60,036 bases of DNA from Candidatus Zixiibacteriota bacterium (GCA_019038695.1 JAHOYZ010000014.1:1-60036), one strand, 5' to 3'. Numbered from the stretch's first letter, positions 44,551 to 54,174 are shown. The notes: generated by a model from the sequence alone, not told the origin. Numbers and translations are program-made.

Positions 44551-46283
44551 CCAAAGGATACTTCGCCTTCGTACTCCATAGCCATCTTCCCTACGTAATG
44601 TCGCACGGGCGCTGGCCGCATGGAACAGACTGGCTTAGTGAAGCAACCGCCGAGACATATTTGCCAATGGTCCGTATGCTTGATGAGCTTGTCGCAGAAG
44701 GATACCATCCTAAGCTAACGATAGGACTGTCTCCGGTGCTCTGCGAACAACTGGCTGATGACTCCTTCAAGGATGAATTCACAGACTACCTGCACCAGAA
44801 AATTGAAGCAGCTCAGCTTGATGCTGAAGAGTTTCACAAGTATGGGCAGAAAAGCATGCTGGCAACGGCTCATTTCTGGGAGAAATTCTATGGACAGACC
44901 CGTGAGCAATTCGAGAAGATAGGCCGTTCTATCCTCCCTGAATTTCGGCGTCTACAAGACAGCGGCGTTCTTGAGATCATAACGTGTGGAGCAACACACG
45001 GCTACTATCCCCTTCTCTCACGTGATGAATCCCTGCAAGCTCAGACCAAGATGGCTGTCAAAAATTACAAGCGTCACTTCGGTCGTGCACCTCGCGGACA
45101 ATGGTTGCCCGAGTGCGCCTATCGCCCGCGCTACGAATGGACCCCACCGGTTCCTATCAATGGCCGTACCGACAGCTACCTTCGCAAAGGGTCTGATGAG
45201 TTTCTGACTGAAAATGGTATCGATTTCTTCATCATCGACTCCGTGCTGCTTAAGGGTGGCAAATCGCTGGGAGTCTATATCGATCGGTTCGATGCTCTTA
45301 AGTTGCTCTGGGGACAGTTCGAAGAACAATACAAGCCCCGGGAAGAAGAATTCGATAAAACACCGCGTGAGGTCTACCTGGTCTCCTGCGCGCCGGAAGG
45401 CAAGAAACCAACCGCTATATTCTCCCGCGATCCTGAGACCGGTCTGCTGGTCTGGTCGGGCGAGCATGGCTATCCCGGCGACGGCAGTTATCTTGATTTC
45501 CACAAGAAGCGTTTCCCAGGTGGACACCGCTACTGGGCCGTTACATCATCCAAAGCAGACCTGGCCGACAAAGTGGAATACAATCGCGAGAGCGCCTTGT
45601 CACGTTGCCCGGAAAACGCCAGTCACTATACTTCCAAAGTTGAGGGTATTCTCGCCGAGTACCATGAAACTTCCAAACAACCAGGGATTCTTGTAGCTCC
45701 CTATGATGCCGAGTTGTTCGGTCACTGGTGGTTCGAAGGCCACGACTTCCTCAAGGAAGCTCTCAAAAACATGGAAGATAGCAAGACTGTCGAGATGACC
45801 TTTCTCTCGGACCAACTCGACCGCAAACCTCCTTCCAAGATCATATCTATCCCCGAAGGAAGCTGGGGACAGGGCAACCACCACTACATCTGGCTGAACA
45901 AGCACAACGATTGGACGTGGAAACATATCTACGAGTCCGAAGCCAGGATGTGCGAACTGGCTCGCTACTGGTGTGAGGAGTCTGACCAACAGGACGACGA
46001 ACTGCATGAGCTTCTCAAACAGCTTGCTCGCGAACTCATGTTGATGTCAGCCTCGGATTGGCAGTTTCTTATCTCCACCTGGGCGGCACGTGACTATGCT
46101 GAGTTGCGTATGACAGAACATTACGAGGATTTCAAACGCCTGGCCGCATTGATACAGATAAAGATCGATGGCCAGTCGCTTGATGAAGGCGAAAAGAAAC
46201 TCTTCCATGACTGCCAACAGCGTGACCATCTTTTCGAAGATATTGAGATCGAGTGGTTCGCCGGAGTTGAATTTCCTGCCTGA
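44547..46283 (+). CDS. GH57 alpha-1,4-glucan branching-type enzyme
   Basis: 578 residues. N-terminal FVLHSHLPYVMSHGRWPHG, the nucleophile region GQWLPECAYRPRYEW (Glu189), the acid/base Asp387 in APYDAELFGHWWFEG, and a C-terminal helical domain with DWQFLISTWAARDYA (DUF1957). This matches the GH57 branching-enzyme subfamily (T. kodakarensis type), which makes alpha-1,6 branches in glycogen-like polymers. No glycogen synthase is nearby. Confidence 0.88.
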   Translation: MTKGYFAFVLHSHLPYVMSHGRWPHGTDWLSEATAETYLPMVRMLDELVAEGYHPKLTIGLSPVLCEQLADDSFKDEFTDYLHQKIEAAQLDAEEFHKYGQKSMLATAHFWEKFYGQTREQFEKIGRSILPEFRRLQDSGVLEIITCGATHGYYPLLSRDESLQAQTKMAVKNYKRHFGRAPRGQWLPECAYRPRYEWTPPVPINGRTDSYLRKGSDEFLTENGIDFFIIDSVLLKGGKSLGVYIDRFDALKLLWGQFEEQYKPREEEFDKTPREVYLVSCAPEGKKPTAIFSRDPETGLLVWSGEHGYPGDGSYLDFHKKRFPGGHRYWAVTSSKADLADKVEYNRESALSRCPENASHYTSKVEGILAEYHETSKQPGILVAPYDAELFGHWWFEGHDFLKEALKNMEDSKTVEMTFLSDQLDRKPPSKIISIPEGSWGQGNHHYIWLNKHNDWTWKHIYESEARMCELARYWCEESDQQDDELHELLKQLARELMLMSASDWQFLISTWAARDYAELRMTEHYEDFKRLAALIQIKIDGQSLDEGEKKLFHDCQQRDHLFEDIEIEWFAGVEFPA

Positions 46284-46327
46284 AGAATATCGTTTGACCT
46301 AAGTTTCGCATCAACGCGAATCCACCG

Positions 46328-46354
46328 GGCAGTCGTGGCGAACCCTCGACTGCC
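46328..46354 (+). terminator. Hairpin after the branching-enzyme gene
   Basis: GGCAGTCG and CGACTGCC form a perfect 8-bp stem with an 11-nt loop, 45 nt after the stop. A run of T occurs only about 25 nt later, so it is at best a non-canonical terminator. Confidence 0.35.
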
Positions 46355-46423
46355 TGGTTATGCGACAGCCAATACCGACTTTTTTAGCTTGATTACGCCA
46401 CGTAATGGGTGAAATACTTGTGC

Positions 46424-46639
46424 ATGTCATTATTGAAGCAGGTAAGTAGATGTCCCTATTGTAGGGAGCCCGTGGCTAAAGGAGCCAAACTTTGCAAGCA
46501 TTGTCGCTCTATGATACCGCCACCGAAGGCGAATAAGTTCTGGAAGAAGTTTGACACTTTCCGAACTGGTTTTCTGGCCGGCATCTTGTTTTCGTTGGTA
46601 TTGACTATTCTTTTCTATCGCCATTTCTGGTCAGGGTAA
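46424..46639 (+). CDS. Small zinc-ribbon protein with one membrane helix
   Basis: About 71 residues. CPYCREPVAKGAKLCKHC forms a four-Cys zinc ribbon, followed by a basic linker and a hydrophobic helix (FLAGILFSLVLTILFYRHFW) at the C-terminus. The start may be this ATG or a GTG five codons earlier; ribosome sites are weak. The 3' end overlaps the convergent corC-like gene by 35 nt. Function unknown. Confidence 0.55.
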   Translation: MSLLKQVSRCPYCREPVAKGAKLCKHCRSMIPPPKANKFWKKFDTFRTGFLAGILFSLVLTILFYRHFWSG

Positions 46640-47888
46640 CAGTCACCGATACGATACGCTGCCCATTGATCTTATCGACCACGAATTCCAAATCGTGCCA
46701 CTTGACTATCTGTCCCTTGTGAGGGACGGAACCGACCAGGTCATAGATTAGTCCCCCGACAGTGTCGTAGTCACCCTGCTCATAGTCGATCTCAAGACGC
46801 TCCTGCAAATCTTCGACCATAAGTCCAGCATCCACCTGGTATCGACCATCGGGAAGGACGGTGAATTCAGCTTGTTCAGAATCGTGTTCATCCTGAATCT
46901 CTCCAAAGATTTCCTCGATGATATCCTCAAGCGTCACCAGTCCGGCAAGTCCACCATATTCGTCCACAACCATGGCAATATGAAGACGCCTGCTCTTAAA
47001 CTCGCGCAACAGATCGCTGATAATTTTCGTTTCCGGTACGAAATACGGCTTCCTGAGGAAGGAGCTGATTTCAAATTTCTCGCCCGGTTCAGGAAGACGA
47101 TTAAAGAGATCTTTCACGTATATCAATCCGACAACCTTGTCTATGGAACCGTCGTAGACCGGGTATCGCGAGTGGCCATCCTTCAGAACCAACCGCCGGA
47201 TTCCTCCAAAGGACATTCCGTTGTCGATAGCGGTTATCTGAATACGTGGAATCATAATCTCACGGACGACCGTCTGGTCGAGTTGGAATATCTGGCTGAT
47301 CATCTCTCTCTCGTCTTCTTCAACGAGGGACTCGCTAATACCGGCCTGTTCGGCCAGAGTCTCGATAGCGCGCTCCACTATCTCTTCCTTCTCCTCCTCC
47401 GTAACCAAAGTTTCGCTGGTAACGCTCGCCAGAATACCCCGATACGCCCGAACCAGCGGATAGGCCAGGTAATACACAATGAGTATGAACCACAGATGTT
47501 TTTTCATACGCGGATTGATGGCGTTACGTGATGAGCGGCGTGGGAGATATTCAACAGTCAGAATATAAACAACCCATGTCATTACCAATCCTGTCAATGG
47601 AAGAGCCAACCGCGGCCAGCTGGCGGGAACATCCATCTGATAGAAATAGTGATAGGTCAGGATGCTGATAGTCACTAGGGCGAAGGAATTGTAAACGGCG
47701 GCAATCTGGACAAACAACTGCGGATCATCGGCCAGGCGACGGAGGAAATTATGTCGCATGCCGGTTACATTCGACTGGAGAGTGCTGAGATCGTCCGGGT
47801 CGATATAGACCGCCATCGAATACAGCGACATGATATAGGCCGTTATGTAGGAGATAAGCACAACTGAGCAATATATCAACTCAGGCAT
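46605..47888 (-). CDS. CNNM/CorC-type transporter-associated protein (DUF21, CBS pair, CorC_HlyC)
   Basis: About 427 residues from the ATG at 47888, which has AGGAGGG eight or nine nt upstream; the longer frame overlaps ybeY. Order: four membrane helices (about 1-145), an acidic helix with EEEKEEIVERAIETLA, two CBS domains (REIMIPRIQITAID..., VVDEYGGLAGLVTLEDIIEEIFG), and a C-terminal CorC_HlyC domain ending in NGQRIVSVTVT. Family members are linked to Mg2+/Co2+ efflux. Conserved neighbour of ybeY. Confidence 0.85.
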   Translation of the reverse strand: MPELIYCSVVLISYITAYIMSLYSMAVYIDPDDLSTLQSNVTGMRHNFLRRLADDPQLFVQIAAVYNSFALVTISILTYHYFYQMDVPASWPRLALPLTGLVMTWVVYILTVEYLPRRSSRNAINPRMKKHLWFILIVYYLAYPLVRAYRGILASVTSETLVTEEEKEEIVERAIETLAEQAGISESLVEEDEREMISQIFQLDQTVVREIMIPRIQITAIDNGMSFGGIRRLVLKDGHSRYPVYDGSIDKVVGLIYVKDLFNRLPEPGEKFEISSFLRKPYFVPETKIISDLLREFKSRRLHIAMVVDEYGGLAGLVTLEDIIEEIFGEIQDEHDSEQAEFTVLPDGRYQVDAGLMVEDLQERLEIDYEQGDYDTVGGLIYDLVGSVPHKGQIVKWHDLEFVVDKINGQRIVSVTVTLTRNGDRKE

Positions 47889-48321
47889 CTTGTTTCCCTC
47901 CTGCCACGACAAGATAGCTATCTTCCAAACTCTCCATCTTCTGTCTCTGGTCACTCGTCTCGTGATCATGGCCGAACAGATGAAGTAGTCCGTGACACGT
48001 CAGTCTAAGCAATTCCTGGGACAGGCTGGTTCCAAAACGTCTGGCCTGGCGAGTGGCAGTCGGCGCAGCAATGTAGATCTCGCCAACGATGCGATCGTCG
48101 TTGCCCGGTGAATCGATATTGAATGAAAGGACATCCGTCGGATTATTGATGTTTCTATACTGACTGTTGAGAGAACGCAAACGACTATCGGTCGTCAGGA
48201 TGAGATTAACCTGTCCCTTTGCGGCGGACTTGCTTTCAGCTCTGCATATTGTTTCAAACAGGGCAATAATCTTCTGTCTCGGGACACGTACATTTGTCTC
48301 TCTGAAAATATTGAGCTTCAT
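47881..48321 (-). CDS. ybeY: Endoribonuclease YbeY (rRNA maturation factor)
   Basis: 146 residues. Zinc-binding HGLLHLFGHDH (His110, His114, His120) plus the PTDVLSFNID segment. Acts in 16S rRNA 3' processing and ribosome quality control. Start overlaps the pgpH stop by four nt; phoH-pgpH-ybeY-corC order is widely conserved. Confidence 0.93.
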   Translation of the reverse strand: MKLNIFRETNVRVPRQKIIALFETICRAESKSAAKGQVNLILTTDSRLRSLNSQYRNINNPTDVLSFNIDSPGNDDRIVGEIYIAAPTATRQARRFGTSLSQELLRLTCHGLLHLFGHDHETSDQRQKMESLEDSYLVVAGGKQDA

Positions 48322-50561
48322 TGTATCTCGTCCACCGCGACCTTCTGCGGATATTCAACCCGGTGGTGGAATGCCGCGATAAGGACCTTGGCAAAAGCTT
48401 CCTTGATTTTGGCCAGATCCCTGAGCGTAAGAGGACATTGATTGAGTTCACCCGACTGGAAACGAGCATTGATTATACGCTGAATGAGTGAATCGATCCG
48501 AGCTGGACTGGGACGATCCAGGGTTCGACTGGCCGCCTCGACAGCATCGGCTAACATCGCAATACCGGTTTCTCTTGTCTGTGGTCGCGGTCCGGGATAG
48601 CGGAAGTTATCAATCTCTTCCTCACTCTCTCCCTGCTTCATCGCCTTGTCATAGAAATATGTCTGGACCATCGTACCGTGATGTTCCTCGATAAAATTGA
48701 GAACATCATCGGGCACGTCGGACGCCTCTCCCAGTTGTCGTCCTCGCTTGACGTGCGACGATAAGATCAATGACGACATTGAGGGCGTTAGCGATTCGTG
48801 CTTCGATTTAATGCTCAATTGATTTTCAACGAAGTACTCGGGTATTTCCATCTTCCCTACATCGTGATAATATGCTCCAACCCGCGCCAGAAGCGAGTTG
48901 GCACCAATCGCCTCTGCAGCAGCTTCCGATAAATTGCCAACGATAATAGAGTGCTGGTAAGTTCCCGGAGCTTCCACCGCAAGTCGTTTCAGCAAAGGGT
49001 GATTAAGGTCGGATAGCTCCAATAGGGTAATATCGGTGGTGATACCAAATAATGATTCAAACACCGGCAGCAACCCGATTGTAAGCAACATAGCAATAAA
49101 CCCGTTGGCCAACCCAAAACCGACCTCGGTCATGATATCCGCCTGCGGTGTCACTTTGAAATTTTCGACCAATAGGATGAATAGTGCACACGACAATGAA
49201 GTGATGAGCATAATGCGAAAGAAGTGAGCGCGTCGCCGCACCTGATGGGAGGCAAGAGAGGCAACCGTACCCAACACAATGGTCATGAACACAAGGGTGA
49301 AATCGAATCGGTGCATTACCCCCAGCAATACTGCCAGAACAATAGTGGCCAATATCCCTACTTCGGCATCAAACAAAATCGTTAACATCATGGCCAGAAA
49401 AGCCACCGGATAGAGATACATGGAGACATCCCACTGATTGATGAGATATATGATAGCCAATTGAAGACCAAAGACACCAAGGGTCGTGAGCAATTTGGCG
49501 TTGGAGTAGTATATCTCCCGTCTGAAATAGTAAAGAAACAGATAGAGAGTAGTAAAAGCCATCATCACCAGGAGGATACGAGCCAGGACCGGCAGGAGGT
49601 TGAGGAACCAGCCCTGACGAGACGCCTCAGAGCGTTGAATTGCAACCATCTCCTGAAGCACCCGTTCCTGTCGGTCTCGAACCTTAACACCCGAACGAAC
49701 AACTATGTCACCCTGACGCACAACTTCTTTGATGGGCGTGATATGATCAAGCTCTTCCTGTACGCGGCGGTTGTACTCCGCCATATTGACGTGCAAGCTG
49801 GGCTGCACAAATGATCGTCCGATCAGGTAACAGTATTCAACATCAATCGAATCACTGGCAAAGAGATTATTCAGAGCAGTCAACAGATGGCCATTAGCCA
49901 GAACAACGTCCAACAACCGATCACGATAATATATATTCTCCCGCTCACCCCGTCGAATCAAGACATTCTTGTTCTTGGTATCAGGAATGGCCCCTGTTTG
50001 CTCCAATACACCAACTTTGTAGATGTCTTCGCGGTATATTTCCGTCAAACGGGAACGAACCAGTTCGAGGTTCTCATGTTCAAGTGATTGTTCAATTGCC
50101 GATCTGCTCAACAGGGAGTACCGCTCTGATATTAGTCTCGAACGATCATCGATATCCGAACGCCAACCCGAATCGCTCGACATTGAATCAGCCAGAGATA
50201 GAAAACCATTCAGTTGATTGTAGGCAGCCTGTTCGGCGACAGCATCATGGTCAACTACATACGGCACAGTCAACCGTGCGATATCACGTTCTTCTTCGAG
50301 CTCGCGATCTGTCTTGAATACAGTAATAACAAAAGGCGCGACAATGTCCTCAAGGGCGATTTCGCCACGACGAGGGACATCAAACGGATCAAACAGATCC
50401 TCGCCTGGATAGATCACTCCGATCAGGGCGGAGAGAACTACGAGCATCAGCACTTTCAGAGTGCGCGAGCGGGTCGTGTATACCGGACGCTGGCGACTCT
50501 CGCTCTGCACTTTCAGCAGTCGCTTGACTGCTCTTTTAATTTTCAGCAACAAAGAAAACAT
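48318..50561 (-). CDS. 7TM-HD family phosphohydrolase (PgpH/YqfF-like)
   Basis: 747 residues: one N-terminal helix, a large extracytoplasmic 7TMR-HDED domain (about 60-310), seven membrane helices (about 325-510), then a cytoplasmic HD domain with YQHSI (536), HD at 566-567 in AYYHDVGKMEIPEYF and EEHHGTMVQTYFY. Listeria PgpH degrades c-di-AMP with this layout, so c-di-AMP turnover is likely though unproven here. Confidence 0.87.
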   Translation of the reverse strand: MFSLLLKIKRAVKRLLKVQSESRQRPVYTTRSRTLKVLMLVVLSALIGVIYPGEDLFDPFDVPRRGEIALEDIVAPFVITVFKTDRELEEERDIARLTVPYVVDHDAVAEQAAYNQLNGFLSLADSMSSDSGWRSDIDDRSRLISERYSLLSRSAIEQSLEHENLELVRSRLTEIYREDIYKVGVLEQTGAIPDTKNKNVLIRRGERENIYYRDRLLDVVLANGHLLTALNNLFASDSIDVEYCYLIGRSFVQPSLHVNMAEYNRRVQEELDHITPIKEVVRQGDIVVRSGVKVRDRQERVLQEMVAIQRSEASRQGWFLNLLPVLARILLVMMAFTTLYLFLYYFRREIYYSNAKLLTTLGVFGLQLAIIYLINQWDVSMYLYPVAFLAMMLTILFDAEVGILATIVLAVLLGVMHRFDFTLVFMTIVLGTVASLASHQVRRRAHFFRIMLITSLSCALFILLVENFKVTPQADIMTEVGFGLANGFIAMLLTIGLLPVFESLFGITTDITLLELSDLNHPLLKRLAVEAPGTYQHSIIVGNLSEAAAEAIGANSLLARVGAYYHDVGKMEIPEYFVENQLSIKSKHESLTPSMSSLILSSHVKRGRQLGEASDVPDDVLNFIEEHHGTMVQTYFYDKAMKQGESEEEIDNFRYPGPRPQTRETGIAMLADAVEAASRTLDRPSPARIDSLIQRIINARFQSGELNQCPLTLRDLAKIKEAFAKVLIAAFHHRVEYPQKVAVDEIQ

Positions 50562-50581
50562 GGAACGAATCCGTGTTTCGC

Positions 50582-51568
50582 CTATTTCCTTTTCCGACCA
50601 CGTTTCTCATAAGCATCATAGGCTTTGATGATGCTTTGAACCAGCCGGTGTCGAACAACATCCTTGTCGGTCAAGTACACAAACTCCACACCCTTAATAC
50701 CCTTTACAACCTTCTGAACGCTCACCAGTCCCGAAGTACGCCGGTCATCAAGATCAATTTGCGTAATGTCTCCTGTGACGACCGCTTTTGATTTCTCTCC
50801 GACTCGCGTCAGTAACATTTTCATCTGAGCACTGGTCGTGTTCTGAGCCTCATCCAACACTATAAAAGCATCATTGAGCGTTCGTCCTCGCATAAAGGCC
50901 AGTGGCGCAATCTCAAGCACTCCCATCTCGGTTAGCCGGCGAATCTTGTCTGGAGGTAACATATCATAAAGGGCATCGTAAACCGGCCGTAAGTACGGGT
51001 CAACTTTGGCGCGAATATCACCAGGTAAGAAACCCAGCGACTCGCCTGCTTCCACCGCTGGCCGCGTAAAAATAATCCTCTGAACTCGATCCGCCTTGAG
51101 ATGAGCTACCGCCATAGCTACCGCCAGATATGTTTTCCCAGTTCCGGCGGGACCAATAGAAAACACAAGGTCGTTAGCTTCCACAGCATCGACGTATTTT
51201 GTCTGACCGACAGTTCTGGGCTTGATCTCCTTCTTAAGAGAGCTTGTCAGGAGAGCGCGAGTGGAAAGCTCATCGGCCGGTCCGACGCCGTTTTCCTTGA
51301 CCATCGCCATAGCATAACTCAGATACTGTTCGGTGATGGCATCTCCCTGTCCAATTCTGGTCACGAGATCGTCCAGTAGTCGGACAATATGCTCCACCGT
51401 ATCCGGAGGACCGTCGATTACGACTCGATCCCCGCGTGCAAATACTCTGCTCCCAAAGCTCGCTTCAATCATTCTCAGGAAGGTATCATTTTGACCAAAC
51501 AACAAGCGCTGGTCGATTCCTTCGAGAGTGAAGGTGCGAACTACATGCTCCTCAGGGCCTGGATTCAT
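50582..51568 (-). CDS. phoH: PhoH-family ATPase
   Basis: 328 residues: N-terminal KH-like segment, then P-loop GPAGTGKT (139-146), TRPAVEAGESLGFLPGD, FIVLDEAQNTT and TGDITQIDL. RNA-associated ATPase usually found next to ybeY. Lies 20 nt before pgpH and nine nt after aspS. Confidence 0.92.
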   Translation of the reverse strand: MNPGPEEHVVRTFTLEGIDQRLLFGQNDTFLRMIEASFGSRVFARGDRVVIDGPPDTVEHIVRLLDDLVTRIGQGDAITEQYLSYAMAMVKENGVGPADELSTRALLTSSLKKEIKPRTVGQTKYVDAVEANDLVFSIGPAGTGKTYLAVAMAVAHLKADRVQRIIFTRPAVEAGESLGFLPGDIRAKVDPYLRPVYDALYDMLPPDKIRRLTEMGVLEIAPLAFMRGRTLNDAFIVLDEAQNTTSAQMKMLLTRVGEKSKAVVTGDITQIDLDDRRTSGLVSVQKVVKGIKGVEFVYLTDKDVVRHRLVQSIIKAYDAYEKRGRKRK

Positions 51569-51577
51569 AGCCGGCTG

Positions 51578-53407
51578 CTAAGCCTTGGGTTCCTCCTTTA
51601 TCTGCAAACCCAGTTCATCAAGTTGCGCCTGGTCGATCTCGGCCGGTGAGCCGTCCATCAAAGACAGCGCATTGGTCGTTTTCGGAAACGCAATCACATC
51701 TCTTATACTATCGGTTCCAGTCATCAAAGCAATCAGTCGATCCAACCCGACAGCGACCCCTGCATGCGGTGGAGCACCATACTCCAAAGCCCGTAGCAGG
51801 AAGCCAAACATCCGGTCAGCGCGTTTATTGTCGATACCGATTATCTCCAAGATCCTCTCCTGAAGTTCACGTCGGTTAATCCGCTGACCACCGGAGGCCA
51901 TCTCCCAGCCATTCAATACCAAGTCGTACTGCTGGGCACGTGCCTTCCGCCAGGGATGGTTGAGATCGGATTTTGGCAGGTCGGACTTGAATCCTTCCTC
52001 CACCAAATCCATATCTTCCTCCATAGGGCAGGATACAATGTTGTGTGCGGCTTGTAGCGAATCGGTTTCCTCATCGTGTTCAAAAAGCGGGAACTCGGTG
52101 ATCCACAAGAATCGCCACTGGTTGTCGCCAATCAACTCATGTTCTTTACCAAGATGAAGTCGCAACTGGCCGAGAATAATTTCGGTCTTCTCTTTCTTGT
52201 CCGAAACAATAAACAATGCATCGCCCGCTTCGACCTGCGCCGTAGCACACAGCCGATCCTTGACCTCTTCGCCTATGAATTTCAATATGGGTGACTTGTC
52301 CCCCGCTTCCGCCCGCAGTACGTACGCCAATCCGCCGCCACCAGCCTCTTTTGCAAGCGCGGTAAGATTGTCGATCTGCTTCCGGGAATAAGAACCACCT
52401 CCCTTGAGCACGATTCCTTTGACCACTCCACCCGAAGCGACATTCCCGGCAAAAACCTTAAACTCGCAGTCTTTCACGTCGTCCGTCAGATCGAATATCT
52501 CCATTCCGAACCGGAGGTCAGGCTTGTCGATACCAAACCGTGCGATCGCTTCCCGATAGGTGAGGCGCGGAAACGGCATCTCGATATCAACACCCAGCGT
52601 CCGTTTGAAAAGATCGGCCATCATTCTTTCCGAGACTCCGAAAACATCTTCCGGCGTGGCGAATGACATCTCCAGGTCTATCTGGGTATGTTCCGGCTGA
52701 CGATCCGAACGGAGGTCCTCATCGCGCAGACAGCGAGCAATCTGGAAATATTTGTCGAATCCGGCGCACATGAGAATCTGCTTAAACAATTGGGGTGACT
52801 GTGGCAATGCGTAGAACTTCCCCCTGTACAGTCGGCTGGGAACCACATAGTCACGGGCACCTTCCGGCGTCGAGCGGATCATCAGTGGTGTCTCTATTTC
52901 GTAGAAACCCTGGTCGGACAGATGATTACGCACGGCCTGCGTCGCCTCATGGCGAAACCTAAATTTCTCCTGCACCGACTTGCGACGCAGGTCCAGATAG
53001 CGAAACTCCAAACGAAGTTTATCACTGGCTGTGGTCTCATCCTCGATTACGAAAGGTGGAGTCTCTGATTCCGCCACAATATAGAAGGCATCCGCATTGA
53101 CTTCAATTTCCCCGGTGTCCATACTTGCATTGATAGTACCATCCGGCCGGTGACACACTTCGCCAATGGCCGCTACGACGAATTCATGGCGTGCGCGGTT
53201 CGCCTCCGCCAGCATGTTGTGGTCGAAGGTCTCGGGGTTGATTACAACCTGCGAAATACCGTACCGATCGCGCAAATCGAGAAAAAGTAAACCACCCAGA
53301 TTGCGGTAGCCATCGACCCAGCCATTGAGACAAACACTGGTGCCTACATCTGAGGCCCGCAGTTCTCCGCAGGTGTGGGTTCTTTGTATTTCAGAAAACG
53401 ATATCAC
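51578..53407 (-). CDS. aspS: Aspartyl-tRNA synthetase, bacterial type
   Basis: 609 residues, including the bacterial GAD insertion. OB-fold anticodon domain (CLNGWVDGYRNLGGLLFLDLRD), class II motif 2 region IARCLRDEDLRSDRQPEHTQ (in order) and motif 3 GVAVGLDRLIALM, with QSPQLFKQ. Translation starts at GTG, AGG six nt upstream. Head of the run aspS-phoH-pgpH-ybeY-corC. Confidence 0.95.
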   Translation of the reverse strand: MISFSEIQRTHTCGELRASDVGTSVCLNGWVDGYRNLGGLLFLDLRDRYGISQVVINPETFDHNMLAEANRARHEFVVAAIGEVCHRPDGTINASMDTGEIEVNADAFYIVAESETPPFVIEDETTASDKLRLEFRYLDLRRKSVQEKFRFRHEATQAVRNHLSDQGFYEIETPLMIRSTPEGARDYVVPSRLYRGKFYALPQSPQLFKQILMCAGFDKYFQIARCLRDEDLRSDRQPEHTQIDLEMSFATPEDVFGVSERMMADLFKRTLGVDIEMPFPRLTYREAIARFGIDKPDLRFGMEIFDLTDDVKDCEFKVFAGNVASGGVVKGIVLKGGGSYSRKQIDNLTALAKEAGGGGLAYVLRAEAGDKSPILKFIGEEVKDRLCATAQVEAGDALFIVSDKKEKTEIILGQLRLHLGKEHELIGDNQWRFLWITEFPLFEHDEETDSLQAAHNIVSCPMEEDMDLVEEGFKSDLPKSDLNHPWRKARAQQYDLVLNGWEMASGGQRINRRELQERILEIIGIDNKRADRMFGFLLRALEYGAPPHAGVAVGLDRLIALMTGTDSIRDVIAFPKTTNALSLMDGSPAEIDQAQLDELGLQIKEEPKA

Positions 53408-53494
53408 TTAACCTACCCAACTCATTGTTATCCGTACAATTTATCAATGCCGTAGGCATTCCCCTGCCCCGGCAAGTCGCTCTTGTGCATCGGG

Positions 53495-53523
53495 AAGGTA
53501 CAAACTCGCCTAACCGATGTCAA
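53495..53523 (-). promoter_or_regulatory. Candidate aspS promoter
   Basis: Minus strand perfect TTGACA (53518-53523), 17-nt spacer, TACCTT (53495-53500, weak). Predicted leader about 80 nt, which contains the short palindrome AATGCC-GTA-GGCATT (53446-53460). Confidence 0.4.
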
Positions 53524-53553
53524 GCGGGCACGATTTGCTCGAGATGAAGCGAA

Positions 53554-53633
53554 TTGCCTCACAATAAATGTTACCGAGGGTAGAGAAATAGTGGGAGTCA
53601 AATGATACGTTGCCTCATAATTGATGTTACCGA
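53554..53633. repeat. Pair of 24-nt direct repeats upstream of aspS
   Basis: Copies at 53554-53577 and 53610-53633, 56 nt apart, differing at three central positions only. Confidence 0.7.
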
Positions 53634-53772
53634 AAGGAGACACGGCGGGTGGCATCGGCAACACCGCCGGGTGCCATGCTCAAACTCGTTTGGCAGGCAT
53701 CGCCTGGTTGCATGATTCTTCCGAGGACGTCTTCGTCATGCTGAGCGGAGTCGAAGCATGGCGGCAATCAAT

Positions 53773-53804
53773 CCGGCCCAAACCAGTTTGAGCCGGCCAC
53801 CCAG
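53773..53804. repeat. CCGGCCCAAAC-type palindromic repeat, copy 1
   Basis: CCGGCCCAAAC...GTTTG...GCCGGCCAC; a near copy (27-28 of 32 positions) is at 54604-54635, so it is an interspersed element rather than part of a gene. Confidence 0.7.
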
Positions 53805-54112
53805 TCACGAGAAAAGGCCTTGTTAAACAGGCCAATTGATCCTATATTGTAATCATACCGATTGCGCAATATCATCTTGCACTCACATCTCGGACACAAA
53901 CGCAGAGCGTTGTTGCAAACAAAACGTAGTTGCAGAATACGCTCTCTTCAAATATGTACGGTGGACCTGTCCATGACGGAGGAGCATAATAATTTAGACA
54001 GATAATTTCACCAGGAGATAAACATAGGGTTAGTAGGGCAGAACCCCCGTATGCGCTGACTTAGGTGGGAGGTGTTATAATTCCGGCTTTCTTTGTCATT
54101 CCAGTTTTCTTT

Positions 54113-54139
54113 GTCATTCCGGCGAAAGCCGGAATCCAG
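54113..54139. repeat. REP-like palindrome upstream of the GIY-YIG gene
   Basis: 27 nt, GTCATTCCGGCG...GCCGGAATCCAG. Its reverse complement matches the element directly after the GIY-YIG stop except at the centre, so the gene is bounded by inverted copies. Confidence 0.85.
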
Positions 54140-54174
54140 AGCCGACCCAGGACCTCGATCCGGAAGTTGCATCA

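Larger units (their letters stand above)
53524..54112. other. Repeat-rich intergenic zone
   Basis: No gene seen. From left: two 24-nt direct repeats (53554-53577 and 53610-53633, 21/24 identical, TTGCCTCA...ATGTTACCGA); a 21-nt stretch (53648-53668) identical to part of the YadA-like gene at 56208-56228; a CATGCT...AGCATG element (53734-53761) of a type I recall as interspersed in many genomes; a CCGGCCCAAAC palindrome (53773-53804); the CGGAGGA...TTTAGACA element (53977-54005); and degenerate ATTCCGGC pieces from 54080. Short open frames here look spurious. Confidence 0.6.

Noticed and set aside
46328-46354. Strong intrinsic terminator after the branching enzyme
   Set aside because: The stem is good but the T-run lies about 25 nt away, so it is listed only as a low-confidence hairpin.
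53428-53664. 78-residue minus-strand open frame upstream of aspS
   Set aside because: It crosses the direct repeats and the predicted promoter, has no domain, no good ribosome site and biased composition.
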